From CAWDZK01 sp963807005 (lineage in GTDB: Bacteria > Actinomycetota > Actinomycetes > JACCUZ01): a stretch of 64,000 nucleotides of DNA. A model generated the notes under the pieces. That model ran no database searches and was not told the origin of the DNA. It was given only the letters and a program-made list of their open reading frames with translations. This document shows positions 48,138 through 55,646 of this stretch, in pieces. Position 1 is the first letter of the stretch. The number at the start of each line of letters is the position of its first letter. Made by a program: the position numbers and the translations under genes. The stretch spans positions 558,001 through 622,000 of the forward strand of contig CAWDZK010000001.1 in the NCBI GenBank assembly GCA_963807005.1. The letters run 5' to 3'.

Positions 48138-48905
48138 GTGTCATCACGACTGGACGGGCGGGTAGCGGTCGTCACCGGCGCGGGCAGCGGGATCGGGCTC
48201 GCCACGGCGCGCCGGTTCGCGGCCGAAGGTGCCCGGGTCGTCTGCGCAGACCTCGACGCGACCGCGGGGCAGGCGGTGGCCGAGGAGGTGGGCGGCCGGT
48301 TCGTGGCCGTCGACGTCGCAGACGAGGAGCAGGTGGCCGCGCTGTACGCCGAGGCGCAGTCGGCCTACGGCGCGATCGACGTCGCCTTCCACAACGCCGG
48401 GATCAGTCCGCCCGAGGACGACTCGGTCCTCACCACCGGGCTGGACGTGTGGCAACGGGTGCAGACCGTGAACCTGACCTCGGTGTACCTCGGCTGCAAG
48501 CACGTCATCCCGTACATGCAGCGGCAGGGCCGTGGGTCGATCATCAACACCGCATCGTTCGTGGCGGTCATGGGTGCGGCCACCTCCCAGGTCGCCTACA
48601 CCGCGTCCAAGGGCGGCGTCCTGGCGATGACCCGCGAGCTCGGCGTGCAGTTCGCCCGCGAGGGGATCCGGGTGAACGCCCTGTGTCCTGGGCCGGTGAA
48701 CACCCCGCTGCTGCAGGAGCTGTTCGCCAAGGACCCGGAGCGGGCGGCCCGACGGCTGGTGCACGTCCCGATGGGGCGGTTCGCCGAGCCGGACGAGATC
48801 GCGGCGGCCGTCGCCTTCCTCGCCAGTGACGACTCCTCGTTCATGACGGCCTCGACGTTCCTGGTCGACGGCGGCATCTCGGGCGCCTACGTCACGCCGC
48901 TGTAG
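48138..48905 (+). CDS. Short-chain dehydrogenase (Rv2857c-like)
   Basis: A 255-residue SDR from GTG 48138, immediately after the ALDH stop. Motifs: VVTGAGSGIGLATARRFAAE, CADLDATAGQ (acid end of strand 2, NAD preference), FHNAGIS, INTASFVAVMGAATS, VAYTASKGGVL (catalytic YxxxK as YTASK) and VDGGISGAYVTPL. If the substrate is gamma-glutamylethanolamide, an alcohol dehydrogenase is needed to make the aldehyde for the ALDH, and this gene could do it; for polyamines it would not be required. Confidence 0.9.
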   Translation: MSSRLDGRVAVVTGAGSGIGLATARRFAAEGARVVCADLDATAGQAVAEEVGGRFVAVDVADEEQVAALYAEAQSAYGAIDVAFHNAGISPPEDDSVLTTGLDVWQRVQTVNLTSVYLGCKHVIPYMQRQGRGSIINTASFVAVMGAATSQVAYTASKGGVLAMTRELGVQFAREGIRVNALCPGPVNTPLLQELFAKDPERAARRLVHVPMGRFAEPDEIAAAVAFLASDDSSFMTASTFLVDGGISGAYVTPL

Positions 48906-48915
48906 CTGACCGGTG

Positions 48916-48986
48916 GAGCACCGACGACGGCGGAACGCGCCTGGCCGGGCCACCACCTGAACGTCTGCGATGTTGCGCCGTCGTCC
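48916..48986. repeat. Dispersed palindromic element, family D, copy 3 (inverted)
   Basis: GAGCACCGACGACGGCG (start 48916) and TTGCGCCGTCGTCC (end 48986) are the ends of a 71-bp element inverted relative to copies at 25110 and 29768. It lies between the convergent SDR and phosphotransferase genes. Confidence 0.55.
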
Positions 48987-49039
48987 GCGCGCTCGACCGG
49001 GACGAGTCGCACCGGGGCGGCCGCCACCGAAGGCGGCCG

Positions 49040-49999
49040 TCAGCGGCCCGGGACGATCCGGCTGGCCTCGTCGAGGTGCCGATCGAGGTCGGGGCCGACG
49101 AGCTCTTCCGCTGCGCGCTCGTAGCGGTGCAGCGCCCGAGACCAGAGCTCGGACCCGGTGGGGTCGACCGAGTCCTGGATCGACGCCCAGAGGGCCCAGA
49201 CGCACCGCGCCGCCAAGCCGAACAGCCGTGCCCTGGCGGCCTGCTGCCGGGACGAGCCGCCCAGGTAGGCCGCCACCAGGTGCTCGAGGTGGTCCACCGA
49301 GAGGTCTGCCTCCTGCCAGAGGTTGCCCAGGTCGAACATCGGGTCGGCGTTGGCGCTGAACTCGTGGTCGATCAGCCACAGCCGGACCCCGTCGTCGACG
49401 ATGTTGGCGGCGACCAGGTCGTTGTGGCACGGGAGAGCGGGACCGGCCCCTGCGGTGACCGCGCGCAGCAGCTGCTCGAACCGGGGCAGCAGGTCGAGGT
49501 AGCCCGGCGGCACCCGGAGGCCGTGCTGCTGCACGATCCGCAGGTAGCGGCTCTGCACGGCAGCGAGGTCCAGGTCGGCGGCGAACCGCGGACCGGCGTG
49601 CAGCTGCCGGCAGACGCCGGCGACCCGGGTCAGCATCACCTCGTCGCTCAGGTCCGCGGGGGTGAGGGCGCGACCTTCGACCCAGTCGACGACCAGAGCG
49701 CGGTCCTCGGGCAGGTACGCGACGACCGCCGGAGCGGCGCCGCTGGCCGCGGCCCGCAACGAGTTGACGTGCTCGGCCTGGCGATCGATCGCGAGCAGGT
49801 CGCCGCCCGGACCGGACAGCCGGACCACCACGGTGCGGTCCGGGGCCGTCACCTTGAAGGAGTCATTGGTCAGGCCGCCGGGGAGGGCCACCACCTCCCG
49901 CGGCTGCGCTGCCAGCGGAAGCTGCGCGAGGACGCGCTCGAGCCGGTCTCCAGCCCCGCCTCCGGCCGCCGGCCCGGTGTCGCCAGCCCTGTTGGTCAC
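49040..49999 (-). CDS. Choline/ethanolamine-kinase-like (APH family) phosphotransferase
   Basis: A 319-residue kinase-fold protein: nucleotide strand VALPGGLTNDSFKVTAPDRT, catalytic loop LPCHNDLVAANIVDDG (HND, as in LicA and choline kinases) and metal site LWLIDHEFSANADPMFDLGN. The IDHEFSANADPMFDLGN pattern is typical of choline/ethanolamine kinases rather than aminoglycoside kinases. Its GTG start overlaps the preceding permease stop (GTGA), so transport and phosphorylation are coupled. In this neighbourhood it may phosphorylate ethanolamine or choline, a competing fate to glutamylation. Confidence 0.83.
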   Translation of the reverse strand: MTNRAGDTGPAAGGGAGDRLERVLAQLPLAAQPREVVALPGGLTNDSFKVTAPDRTVVVRLSGPGGDLLAIDRQAEHVNSLRAAASGAAPAVVAYLPEDRALVVDWVEGRALTPADLSDEVMLTRVAGVCRQLHAGPRFAADLDLAAVQSRYLRIVQQHGLRVPPGYLDLLPRFEQLLRAVTAGAGPALPCHNDLVAANIVDDGVRLWLIDHEFSANADPMFDLGNLWQEADLSVDHLEHLVAAYLGGSSRQQAARARLFGLAARCVWALWASIQDSVDPTGSELWSRALHRYERAAEELVGPDLDRHLDEASRIVPGR

Positions 50000-51294
50000 G
50001 TCAACCCACCCGTCCGGGGCGTCCTGGTGACCCGCAGCAGTCGGCCGCCGAGTCCGACAGCCAGGACCGCAACACCGGCCAGCACCGAGGCCGCCGGCAG
50101 GGCGGCGACCAGGGTCAGGCAGCCGGCGACTCCCACCACGTTGACGATGCGCGGCCAGCGCCGCTGGTGCGCGGGCTGGCGCAGGGCCGAGACGTTCGCG
50201 ACCGCGTAGTAGACCAGCACGCCGCAGGAGGAGAAGCCGATGGCTCCTCGCAGGTCGGCAACGAGGACGAGCGCGACCGCAGCGGTCGCCACCGCGATCT
50301 GGGCGCGCCGCGGCACCTGGTGCACCGGGTCGACAGCGGCCAGCTGCCGGGGCAGGTCCCGCTCACGGGCCATGGCCAGCGTGGTGCGGCTGACGCCGGC
50401 CAGCAGCGCGAGCAGGGCGCCGAGCGCGGCGGCGGCCGCGCCGACCCGGACCAGCGGGACGGCCCAGCCCGCACCGGCCGCGCGCACGGCGGCCGCCACC
50501 GGTGTCGTGGTGCCGGACAGTCCGTCGCCGAGCACCGCGATCAGTGCGGTGCCCACCGCGGCGTACACCGCGATGGCCACAGCCAGCGCCAGGACGACTG
50601 CTCGGCCGATCATCTCGGGCCGCTCGACCTCCTCGGCCAAGGTGGCGATCCGGGCGTACCCGGCGAAGGCGAAGAACAGCAGCCCCGCGGACTGCAGCAC
50701 CCCGTGGACACCGCCGTGCGCGACCAGCTGCGGGACCTCGGCACCGCCGGCAGCGTGCCGCCAGGAGAGGACCACGAACACCGCCAGGGTGAGCAGGGTC
50801 AGGGTGAGCAGGAGCCGGGCCACGCCCGCGGTACGGGTGATGCCGCGCAGCTGGGCACCGGTCAGCGCCAGGACCGCGAGGGCCGCGACCCCCCGGGCCC
50901 ACCAGCCGCCACCGGGGACGGCGTACGCCGCGAAGGTCATCGCCATGGCTGCGCACGAGGCGGTCTTCCCGACCACGAAGCCCCAGCCGGCCAGGAAACC
51001 CCACCAGTCGCCGAGCACCTCGCGACCGTAGACGTAGGTCCCCCCCGAGGTGGGGTAGGTCATCGCCAGCTGTGCCGAGGCAACGGCGTTGCACGTCGCC
51101 ACGAGGGCGGCCACGGCGAGCCCGACCAGCAGAGCCGAGCCGGCGGCGCGGGCAGCAGGGGCGAACGCGGCGAACACCCCGGCACCGATCATCGCGCAGA
51201 GCCCGATGACGACGGCGTCACCCGTGCCGAGTCGGCGCGCGAGCGGCCCCGAGGTCGTCTCCTGCCGACTGCTGGTCCTCATCGACTGGTCCAT
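49996..51294 (-). CDS. APC-family permease
   Basis: A 432-residue permease of twelve helices: the family start GDAVVIGLCAMIGAGVFAAF, YPTSGGTYVYGREVLGDWWG, helix 6 region LLFFAFAGYARIATLAEEVE and LAMARERDLPRQLAAVDPVH. It differs from the ethanolamine-permease-like protein at 43710 and resembles the general amino acid/amine branch. Its stop overlaps the kinase start, so it likely imports the kinase substrate. ATG 51294 is used. Confidence 0.87.
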   Translation of the reverse strand: MDQSMRTSSRQETTSGPLARRLGTGDAVVIGLCAMIGAGVFAAFAPAARAAGSALLVGLAVAALVATCNAVASAQLAMTYPTSGGTYVYGREVLGDWWGFLAGWGFVVGKTASCAAMAMTFAAYAVPGGGWWARGVAALAVLALTGAQLRGITRTAGVARLLLTLTLLTLAVFVVLSWRHAAGGAEVPQLVAHGGVHGVLQSAGLLFFAFAGYARIATLAEEVERPEMIGRAVVLALAVAIAVYAAVGTALIAVLGDGLSGTTTPVAAAVRAAGAGWAVPLVRVGAAAAALGALLALLAGVSRTTLAMARERDLPRQLAAVDPVHQVPRRAQIAVATAAVALVLVADLRGAIGFSSCGVLVYYAVANVSALRQPAHQRRWPRIVNVVGVAGCLTLVAALPAASVLAGVAVLAVGLGGRLLRVTRTPRTGGLT

Positions 51295-51319
51295 GCCGCC
51301 AGTCTGTGCGGGAGGCAGG

Positions 51320-52255
51320 TCACCGGGCTTGATCGATATCGCTGATTGCGCGGGTGAACCAGGACTTGGGGTCGCCGAAGCCGAGGTCGGTGATCCCGAA
51401 CTCGCGCAGCTTCGTGACGGCGAGCAGCCTGTGGTGGGCGGCGAAGGTCAGGACATGAGCGACCATCGCGCCGTACGTCATCACGACGGGCTGCGGGGAG
51501 AACGCGTCGACGAACGTCTCGTCGAACCTGCCCTCGCGGGCCACCGCCCGGACCTGGTCCACGAACGCCGGTCCGGTGGTGGCCAGCCGGCGCCGCATCG
51601 AGGCCACCGACTCACCGTCCTCGACCGCGAAGTCGTACTCCTCGTCCGCCATCGCCGCGCACCACATGTCCATCTGGCCGATCAGGCGGGACAGGGACCA
51701 CCGCAGAGACCCGCCGTCGATCCCCTCGACCGGGCCGACGAAGGGCTCGTCCAGCTGGTCGTCGGTGAGCCGCTCCGCCCGCTTGACGAGCTCGTCGACC
51801 AGCCAGGCGTGGTGCTCGACCATCTCCACCACCAGGTCCATGCCGGACATCGTGTGCCGTGCCGGCAGCCGAAGACCAGCGGGAGGGTGGAAGTGGACGT
51901 CGTTGGGCGACGCGATCCGGAACCGGGCCGGCCGGCGTCGCCAGGCAGAGGGCGTCACGCCGTACTCCCGGCGGAACGCACGAGTGAATGCCTCGTGCGA
52001 GGAGAAGCCGGCCTCGACGGCGATGTCGAGGAGGTTCGCCTCGGTGGTCGTCATCCGGTACGCCGCACGTTCGAGCAGGACCCGGGTACGGAACCTGGTG
52101 GGGGACTCGCCCCCGAGGGCACTGATCACCCGCTCGAAGTGGTGCCGGGAGAGGTACGCATCGGCGGCCAGGTCAGCCGCACGGCTCGGTATCCCGTCCA
52201 GGTCGGCGCCGAGCCGTTCCACGAACTGCACGAAGCGGTCCTCGGGATCGCTCAC
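51320..52255 (-). CDS. AraC-type HTH fused to a DinB-like domain
   Basis: A 311-residue protein from GTG 52255. Residues about 25-125 form an AraC/XylS double HTH (ADAYLSRHHFERVISALGGE, LLERAAYRMTTTEANLLDIA, VEAGFSSHEAFTRAFRREYG). From about residue 150 comes a DinB/MST-like four-helix domain (MDLVVEMVEHHAWLVDELVK, HVLTFAAHHRLLAVTKLREF) with the scattered His ligands of that fold. This order lacks the sugar-binding domain usual in AraC; the DinB part may be the sensor. Coupled to the HIT-like gene by GTGA. Confidence 0.85.
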   Translation of the reverse strand: MSDPEDRFVQFVERLGADLDGIPSRAADLAADAYLSRHHFERVISALGGESPTRFRTRVLLERAAYRMTTTEANLLDIAVEAGFSSHEAFTRAFRREYGVTPSAWRRRPARFRIASPNDVHFHPPAGLRLPARHTMSGMDLVVEMVEHHAWLVDELVKRAERLTDDQLDEPFVGPVEGIDGGSLRWSLSRLIGQMDMWCAAMADEEYDFAVEDGESVASMRRRLATTGPAFVDQVRAVAREGRFDETFVDAFSPQPVVMTYGAMVAHVLTFAAHHRLLAVTKLREFGITDLGFGDPKSWFTRAISDIDQAR

Positions 52256-52746
52256 CCCATCGCGGCGGCCACTGCCTCCGCGGCCGTCCGCAGCTCCGCG
52301 TCGCTGACGTTCGGCAGCACGTCCTCCCACAGCGGCAGCATCGCACCCGAGGCCTCGAGCATGCCGAGCGGCCGCGGCATGAACCACACGTGGAAGTGGG
52401 CACCCCCGTCCCCCCAGCGGTAGAGATGGACCCGCGCGGCGGCGCCCTGCGCCAGCACCGCGCGTTCCACTCGAGCGCACAGCGGACCGAAGGACGCCGC
52501 CGCGCCGGGGCCGAGGTCGCCGAAGGTGTCGGCGTGCTGCCTGGAGGCCGCCCACACCGTGCCGGGAAGGCTGCACCCGACCGGTGGGTGCAGCGTCCAG
52601 TGCTCGTCGGACCAGACCGGGTCGGTCGCGGAGCCGTTGCAGACGCCGCACGGCTCGCCGCCGGGTTCGCCCCGGCGGGGCGGCTCCGGGAGGGTGCGGG
52701 CTGTCGGGGAGCGGGGGACAAGGGGCTCGTGCCAGGGAATGGTCAT
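52252..52746 (-). CDS. HIT-like domain protein
   Basis: A 164-residue protein from ATG 52746: a CGVC pair near residue 40 (GEPCGVCNGSATDPVWSDEH) and the HIT-like end GAHFHVWFMPRPLGMLEASG with HxH. In HIT enzymes HxHxHxx acts on nucleotide phosphates; here only HFHVWFM is seen, so catalysis is unsure. It overlaps the AraC-DinB gene by GTGA, hinting at joint action. Confidence 0.75.
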   Translation of the reverse strand: MTIPWHEPLVPRSPTARTLPEPPRRGEPGGEPCGVCNGSATDPVWSDEHWTLHPPVGCSLPGTVWAASRQHADTFGDLGPGAAASFGPLCARVERAVLAQGAAARVHLYRWGDGGAHFHVWFMPRPLGMLEASGAMLPLWEDVLPNVSDAELRTAAEAVAAAMG

Positions 52747-52818
52747 GCCGTGATCGTGGGGCGGTCGCACCGATCCCGCTTGACCCTTTTCGCTGTTCCG
52801 GGGGCGACTGGCGAGCCG

Positions 52819-53490
52819 TCAGCCGTTCCGGAACCACAGCAGGTAGTCGCCGGCGAGACCGGGCGGGTGCTCGTCCCAGCACAGGAACGTCTCGCCCTGG
52901 AACGCCAGGTGTGTCCCGATCGCACGGCCGACGTCCCACGCCAGCGGGGTCACCACGTCGCCTGCAGGGCGAGGTGTCACGACGTTCGCGACGTTGACCA
53001 CGACGTGGCCGCCGGTTCGCACCAGTCCGGCCACCTGGCGGAAGACCTCGCTGAGCTCGCGCAGGTACGTCGGGTAGTGCCCGTCGTCGGTGGCGTACCC
53101 GGTGAGGGGGTTCTCCGGGTGACCCACCCGCGTCATGTACGGCGGCGAGGTCAGCACCAGGTCGACCGGGCGGTCCAGCTCGGGGGCGAGGACCTCGGTC
53201 AGCCGCCGCGAGTCGCCGTGCACGACGCGCGCGCCGGCGCCGGCCCGGGCCCGGACCAGCTCGACGTGGTCCGCGAGCACCTCCACCCCGATCGCGACCC
53301 GGCCCAGGCCGGCGGCCACGGCCAGCGTGGTCCCGTAGCCCGCGAACGGGTCGAGCACGACGTCGCCCGGGCGGGTGGTCTCCCCGACCACCGACGCCGC
53401 GAGCGCCTCGGTGAAGTGCACGTCGTCGTCCTCGCCCGCGGGCCGTTGGTCGCGCAGGTCCGCCGCGCGCATCAGGAGGTACGGCTTCAC
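52819..53490 (-). CDS. SAM-dependent methyltransferase with TSPPY motif, solitary
   Basis: A 223-residue protein from GTG 53490 in a GTGA overlap with the VOC gene. It has GDVVLDPFAGYGTTLAVAAG (SAM loop, DPFxGxGTT), VDLVLTSPPYMTRVGHPENP (catalytic TSPPY of the amino-methyltransferase type) and a C-terminal GGHVVVNVANVV strand. Such motifs occur in DNA N4-cytosine/N6-adenine methyltransferases and in TRM11-like tRNA guanine methyltransferases. No restriction gene is nearby. DNA or RNA as substrate cannot be decided here. Confidence 0.82.
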   Translation of the reverse strand: MKPYLLMRAADLRDQRPAGEDDDVHFTEALAASVVGETTRPGDVVLDPFAGYGTTLAVAAGLGRVAIGVEVLADHVELVRARAGAGARVVHGDSRRLTEVLAPELDRPVDLVLTSPPYMTRVGHPENPLTGYATDDGHYPTYLRELSEVFRQVAGLVRTGGHVVVNVANVVTPRPAGDVVTPLAWDVGRAIGTHLAFQGETFLCWDEHPPGLAGDYLLWFRNG

Positions 53491-53894
53491 CCGACCGCCT
53501 GGGACAGCTCGACGAGGTGGCCGTCCGGGTCGCGCAGGAAGCACCGGATCTCCATGCCGTGGTCGACGGGCGGGGTGAGGAAGGTGGCGCCGCGGGACAG
53601 CAGGGCCTCGTAGGACGCCCGGCAGTCGGCCACCCGGAGGGTCATCGCGTGACTGACCGCCGTGGGATCCGTGGGAGGCGCGAAGGTGACGTCGGGCTTG
53701 TCGGCTGTCGGGCCGCCGCCGGTCACCAGCAGCAGCCACGTGCCGGCAAAGCGCAGGACCACGCTGGTGCCGCCGTACTCGCGGAACAGCTCGGCGCCCA
53801 GCACCCCGACCCAGAAGTCCCGCGACCGGGCGGCGTCGCTCACCACCAGGATGTGGGTGACGGCAAGGTCGTCGTCGAACGGGCTCACGCTCAC
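53487..53894 (-). CDS. VOC family protein
   Basis: A 135-residue single VOC unit from GTG 53894, with GGAGG 7 nt upstream. Features: VTHILVVSDAARSRDFWVGV LGAELFREYGG (in two parts), VSHAMTLRVADCRASYEALL and DPDGHLVELSQAVG with the conserved final Glu. Probable metal-dependent or binding protein, with substrate unknown. It leads into the methyltransferase gene with a GTGA overlap and lies 32 nt after the prolyl-aminopeptidase-like gene on the same strand. Confidence 0.85.
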   Translation of the reverse strand: MSVSPFDDDLAVTHILVVSDAARSRDFWVGVLGAELFREYGGTSVVLRFAGTWLLLVTGGGPTADKPDVTFAPPTDPTAVSHAMTLRVADCRASYEALLSRGATFLTPPVDHGMEIRCFLRDPDGHLVELSQAVG

Positions 53895-53926
53895 TGCTGC
53901 ACCTCCGGGGTCGGTCGGGTGCCGGC

Positions 53927-54847
53927 TCAGTCGTGCCGGGCCAGCCAGTCGGCGACGTGACCGTTGTAGGCCTCTCGCTGCTCCCACATGGGCAGGTGCG
54001 AGCAGCCCGGCATGATCGTCTGCTCGACCTCGTTGCCGGCCGCCCGGATCCCCGCGACGAGCGGGACCTGCAGCGCCGGGGTCGCCTCGTCGTGCTCGCC
54101 GCTGATCACGTAGGTCGGGACGGCGACGCGGTCCAGCCGGTCGGTCGACGACCAGTCCTTGATCGAGCCGATCACATGGAACTCCGACGGCCCGTTCATC
54201 GTGTGGTAGACCGTCGGGTCCTCGTCGAGCTTGGCCAGACCCTGGCTCACCCCGTCCGGCCATGGATCGAGCCGGCACAGGTGCCGTCGGTAGAAGACCA
54301 TGCACGCCTCGGCGTAGGCCGGGTCGTCGGTGCTGCCGGCCTCCTCGTGCCGGCGCAGCGTGTCGTCGACACCGGGCGGCAGGTCGGCGCGCAGGAGGTT
54401 CGCCTGGGACACGAAGTCCGGGAACGAGGCTGCCGTGTTGGACAGGACGACCGACCGGAGGCCGCCGGGACGGGTCAGCGCGTGCTCCTGGGCCAGGAAG
54501 CCGCCCCAGGACTGGCCGAGCACGTGGTAGCGGTCGCCGACACCGAGGTGCTCGACGAGGTTCGCGAGCTCGCGGACGAACAGGTCCACGGTCCAGAACT
54601 CAGCACCGCGGTCCCGGTGGTGGGTCGACCGGCCGTTGCCGAGCTGGTCGTACAGGACCACCGCGCGGCCGCCGTGCCGTGCTTCGGCCAGGTCGGCAAG
54701 GGGAGTGAGGTAGTCGTGGGTGGCGCCCGGGCCACCGTGCAGGACAAGCAGCGGCGCCGGCGCCTCCGGCCCCGCCGGCAGGGTCCCGTGCACCTGGTAC
54801 CAGGTGCGGTCCCCGTCGAACTCGGCGTAGCCCTCGGTGACCGTCAT
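53927..54847 (-). CDS. Proline iminopeptidase-family alpha/beta hydrolase
   Basis: A 306-residue hydrolase of the S33 family: LLVLHGGPGATHDYLTPLAD with the HGGPG oxyanion motif, VLGQSWGGFLAQEHALTRPG with the nucleophile Ser in GQSWGG, ISGEHDEATPA with the acid and GCSHLPMWEQRE with the His. The cap domain is of the typical helical type. Members remove N-terminal proline or hydrolyse amides. In this window it might also act on the glutamyl products, but that is speculation. ATG 54847. Confidence 0.88.
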   Translation of the reverse strand: MTVTEGYAEFDGDRTWYQVHGTLPAGPEAPAPLLVLHGGPGATHDYLTPLADLAEARHGGRAVVLYDQLGNGRSTHHRDRGAEFWTVDLFVRELANLVEHLGVGDRYHVLGQSWGGFLAQEHALTRPGGLRSVVLSNTAASFPDFVSQANLLRADLPPGVDDTLRRHEEAGSTDDPAYAEACMVFYRRHLCRLDPWPDGVSQGLAKLDEDPTVYHTMNGPSEFHVIGSIKDWSSTDRLDRVAVPTYVISGEHDEATPALQVPLVAGIRAAGNEVEQTIMPGCSHLPMWEQREAYNGHVADWLARHD

Positions 54848-54871
54848 GGCAGTGACCCTAGGACGTGTGTC

Positions 54872-55558
54872 TCAGCCGGCCGCCGACACCAGCGCCTCGA
54901 ACAGCCGGAGGTCCTCGCTGACCTCGGGATGCCAGAGCACGCCGAGGGCGAACCGGAGCCGCGGGTCCTCGACCACCTCAGGGGTCTCGTCGTCGGCCCA
55001 GCCGGTGACCGTCAGCGAGCCGGCTGTGGCCAGCCCCTGGTGGTGGTACGACGGCACGCTGACCGTCGGGCCCAGCACCCGGTGCGCGAGCGAGCCCGGT
55101 TCCAGCCGCACGTCGTGCGCGCCGAACGTGCCGGGGGCCGGCCGGTGGCCCTCGTGCCCGACCGCGTCCGGGAGGTGCTGGACCAGCGAGCCGCCGCAGA
55201 CCACCGAGAACACCTGCATGCCGCGGCAGACGCCGAGGAACGGGACGTCCCGGTCCAGCACGGCCTTCATCAGCGGGACCTCGGCGGCGTCCCGCTCCGG
55301 ACGCACCCCGGTGGTCTCCGGGTGCGGCTCCTCGCCGTACAGCCCGGGGTCGAGGTCGGCGCCGCCCGCGAACACCACGGCGTCCAGCCGCTCGAGCACC
55401 TCGGCGTCGGCCGCGGCGCTCGGAGGCAGCACGACGGCGGTACCGCCGGCGGCCTCGACCCGCTCGACGTAGCGGAACGGAAGGACCGCGGCCGGGATGT
55501 CCCAGACTCCCCAGCGCGCCTGCTCGACGTAGGAGGTGATGCCCACCACGGGACGCAT
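54872..55558 (-). CDS. PuuD-type gamma-glutamyl-GABA hydrolase
   Basis: A 228-residue class I glutamine-amidotransferase-like hydrolase from ATG 55558. MRPVVGITSYVEQARWGVWD, VFAGGADLDPGLYGEEPHPE, nucleophile Cys in PFLGVCRGMQVFSVVCGGSL, and FALGVLWHPEVSEDLRLFEA with His and Glu. It is a stand-alone peptidase C26 enzyme, not a synthase subunit. In PuuD pathways it releases glutamate from a gamma-glutamyl acid. It is about 6 kb from the glnA4-ALDH-SDR operon, and Rv2859c, its analogue, sits beside glnA4 in M. tuberculosis. Confidence 0.9.
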   Translation of the reverse strand: MRPVVGITSYVEQARWGVWDIPAAVLPFRYVERVEAAGGTAVVLPPSAAADAEVLERLDAVVFAGGADLDPGLYGEEPHPETTGVRPERDAAEVPLMKAVLDRDVPFLGVCRGMQVFSVVCGGSLVQHLPDAVGHEGHRPAPGTFGAHDVRLEPGSLAHRVLGPTVSVPSYHHQGLATAGSLTVTGWADDETPEVVEDPRLRFALGVLWHPEVSEDLRLFEALVSAAG

Positions 55559-55646
55559 GTCCACATGGTGACAGGCGGGGAATGCACGCGCCGCGAATAG
55601 CGGTTCACTTGGGGTCTGCAGATCGACGATCCGGAGGACCTGAACC

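Noticed and set aside
49040..49999. Aminoglycoside resistance phosphotransferase
   Set aside because: The IDHEFSANADPMFDLGN motif and the coupled permease fit choline/ethanolamine kinases better than resistance enzymes.
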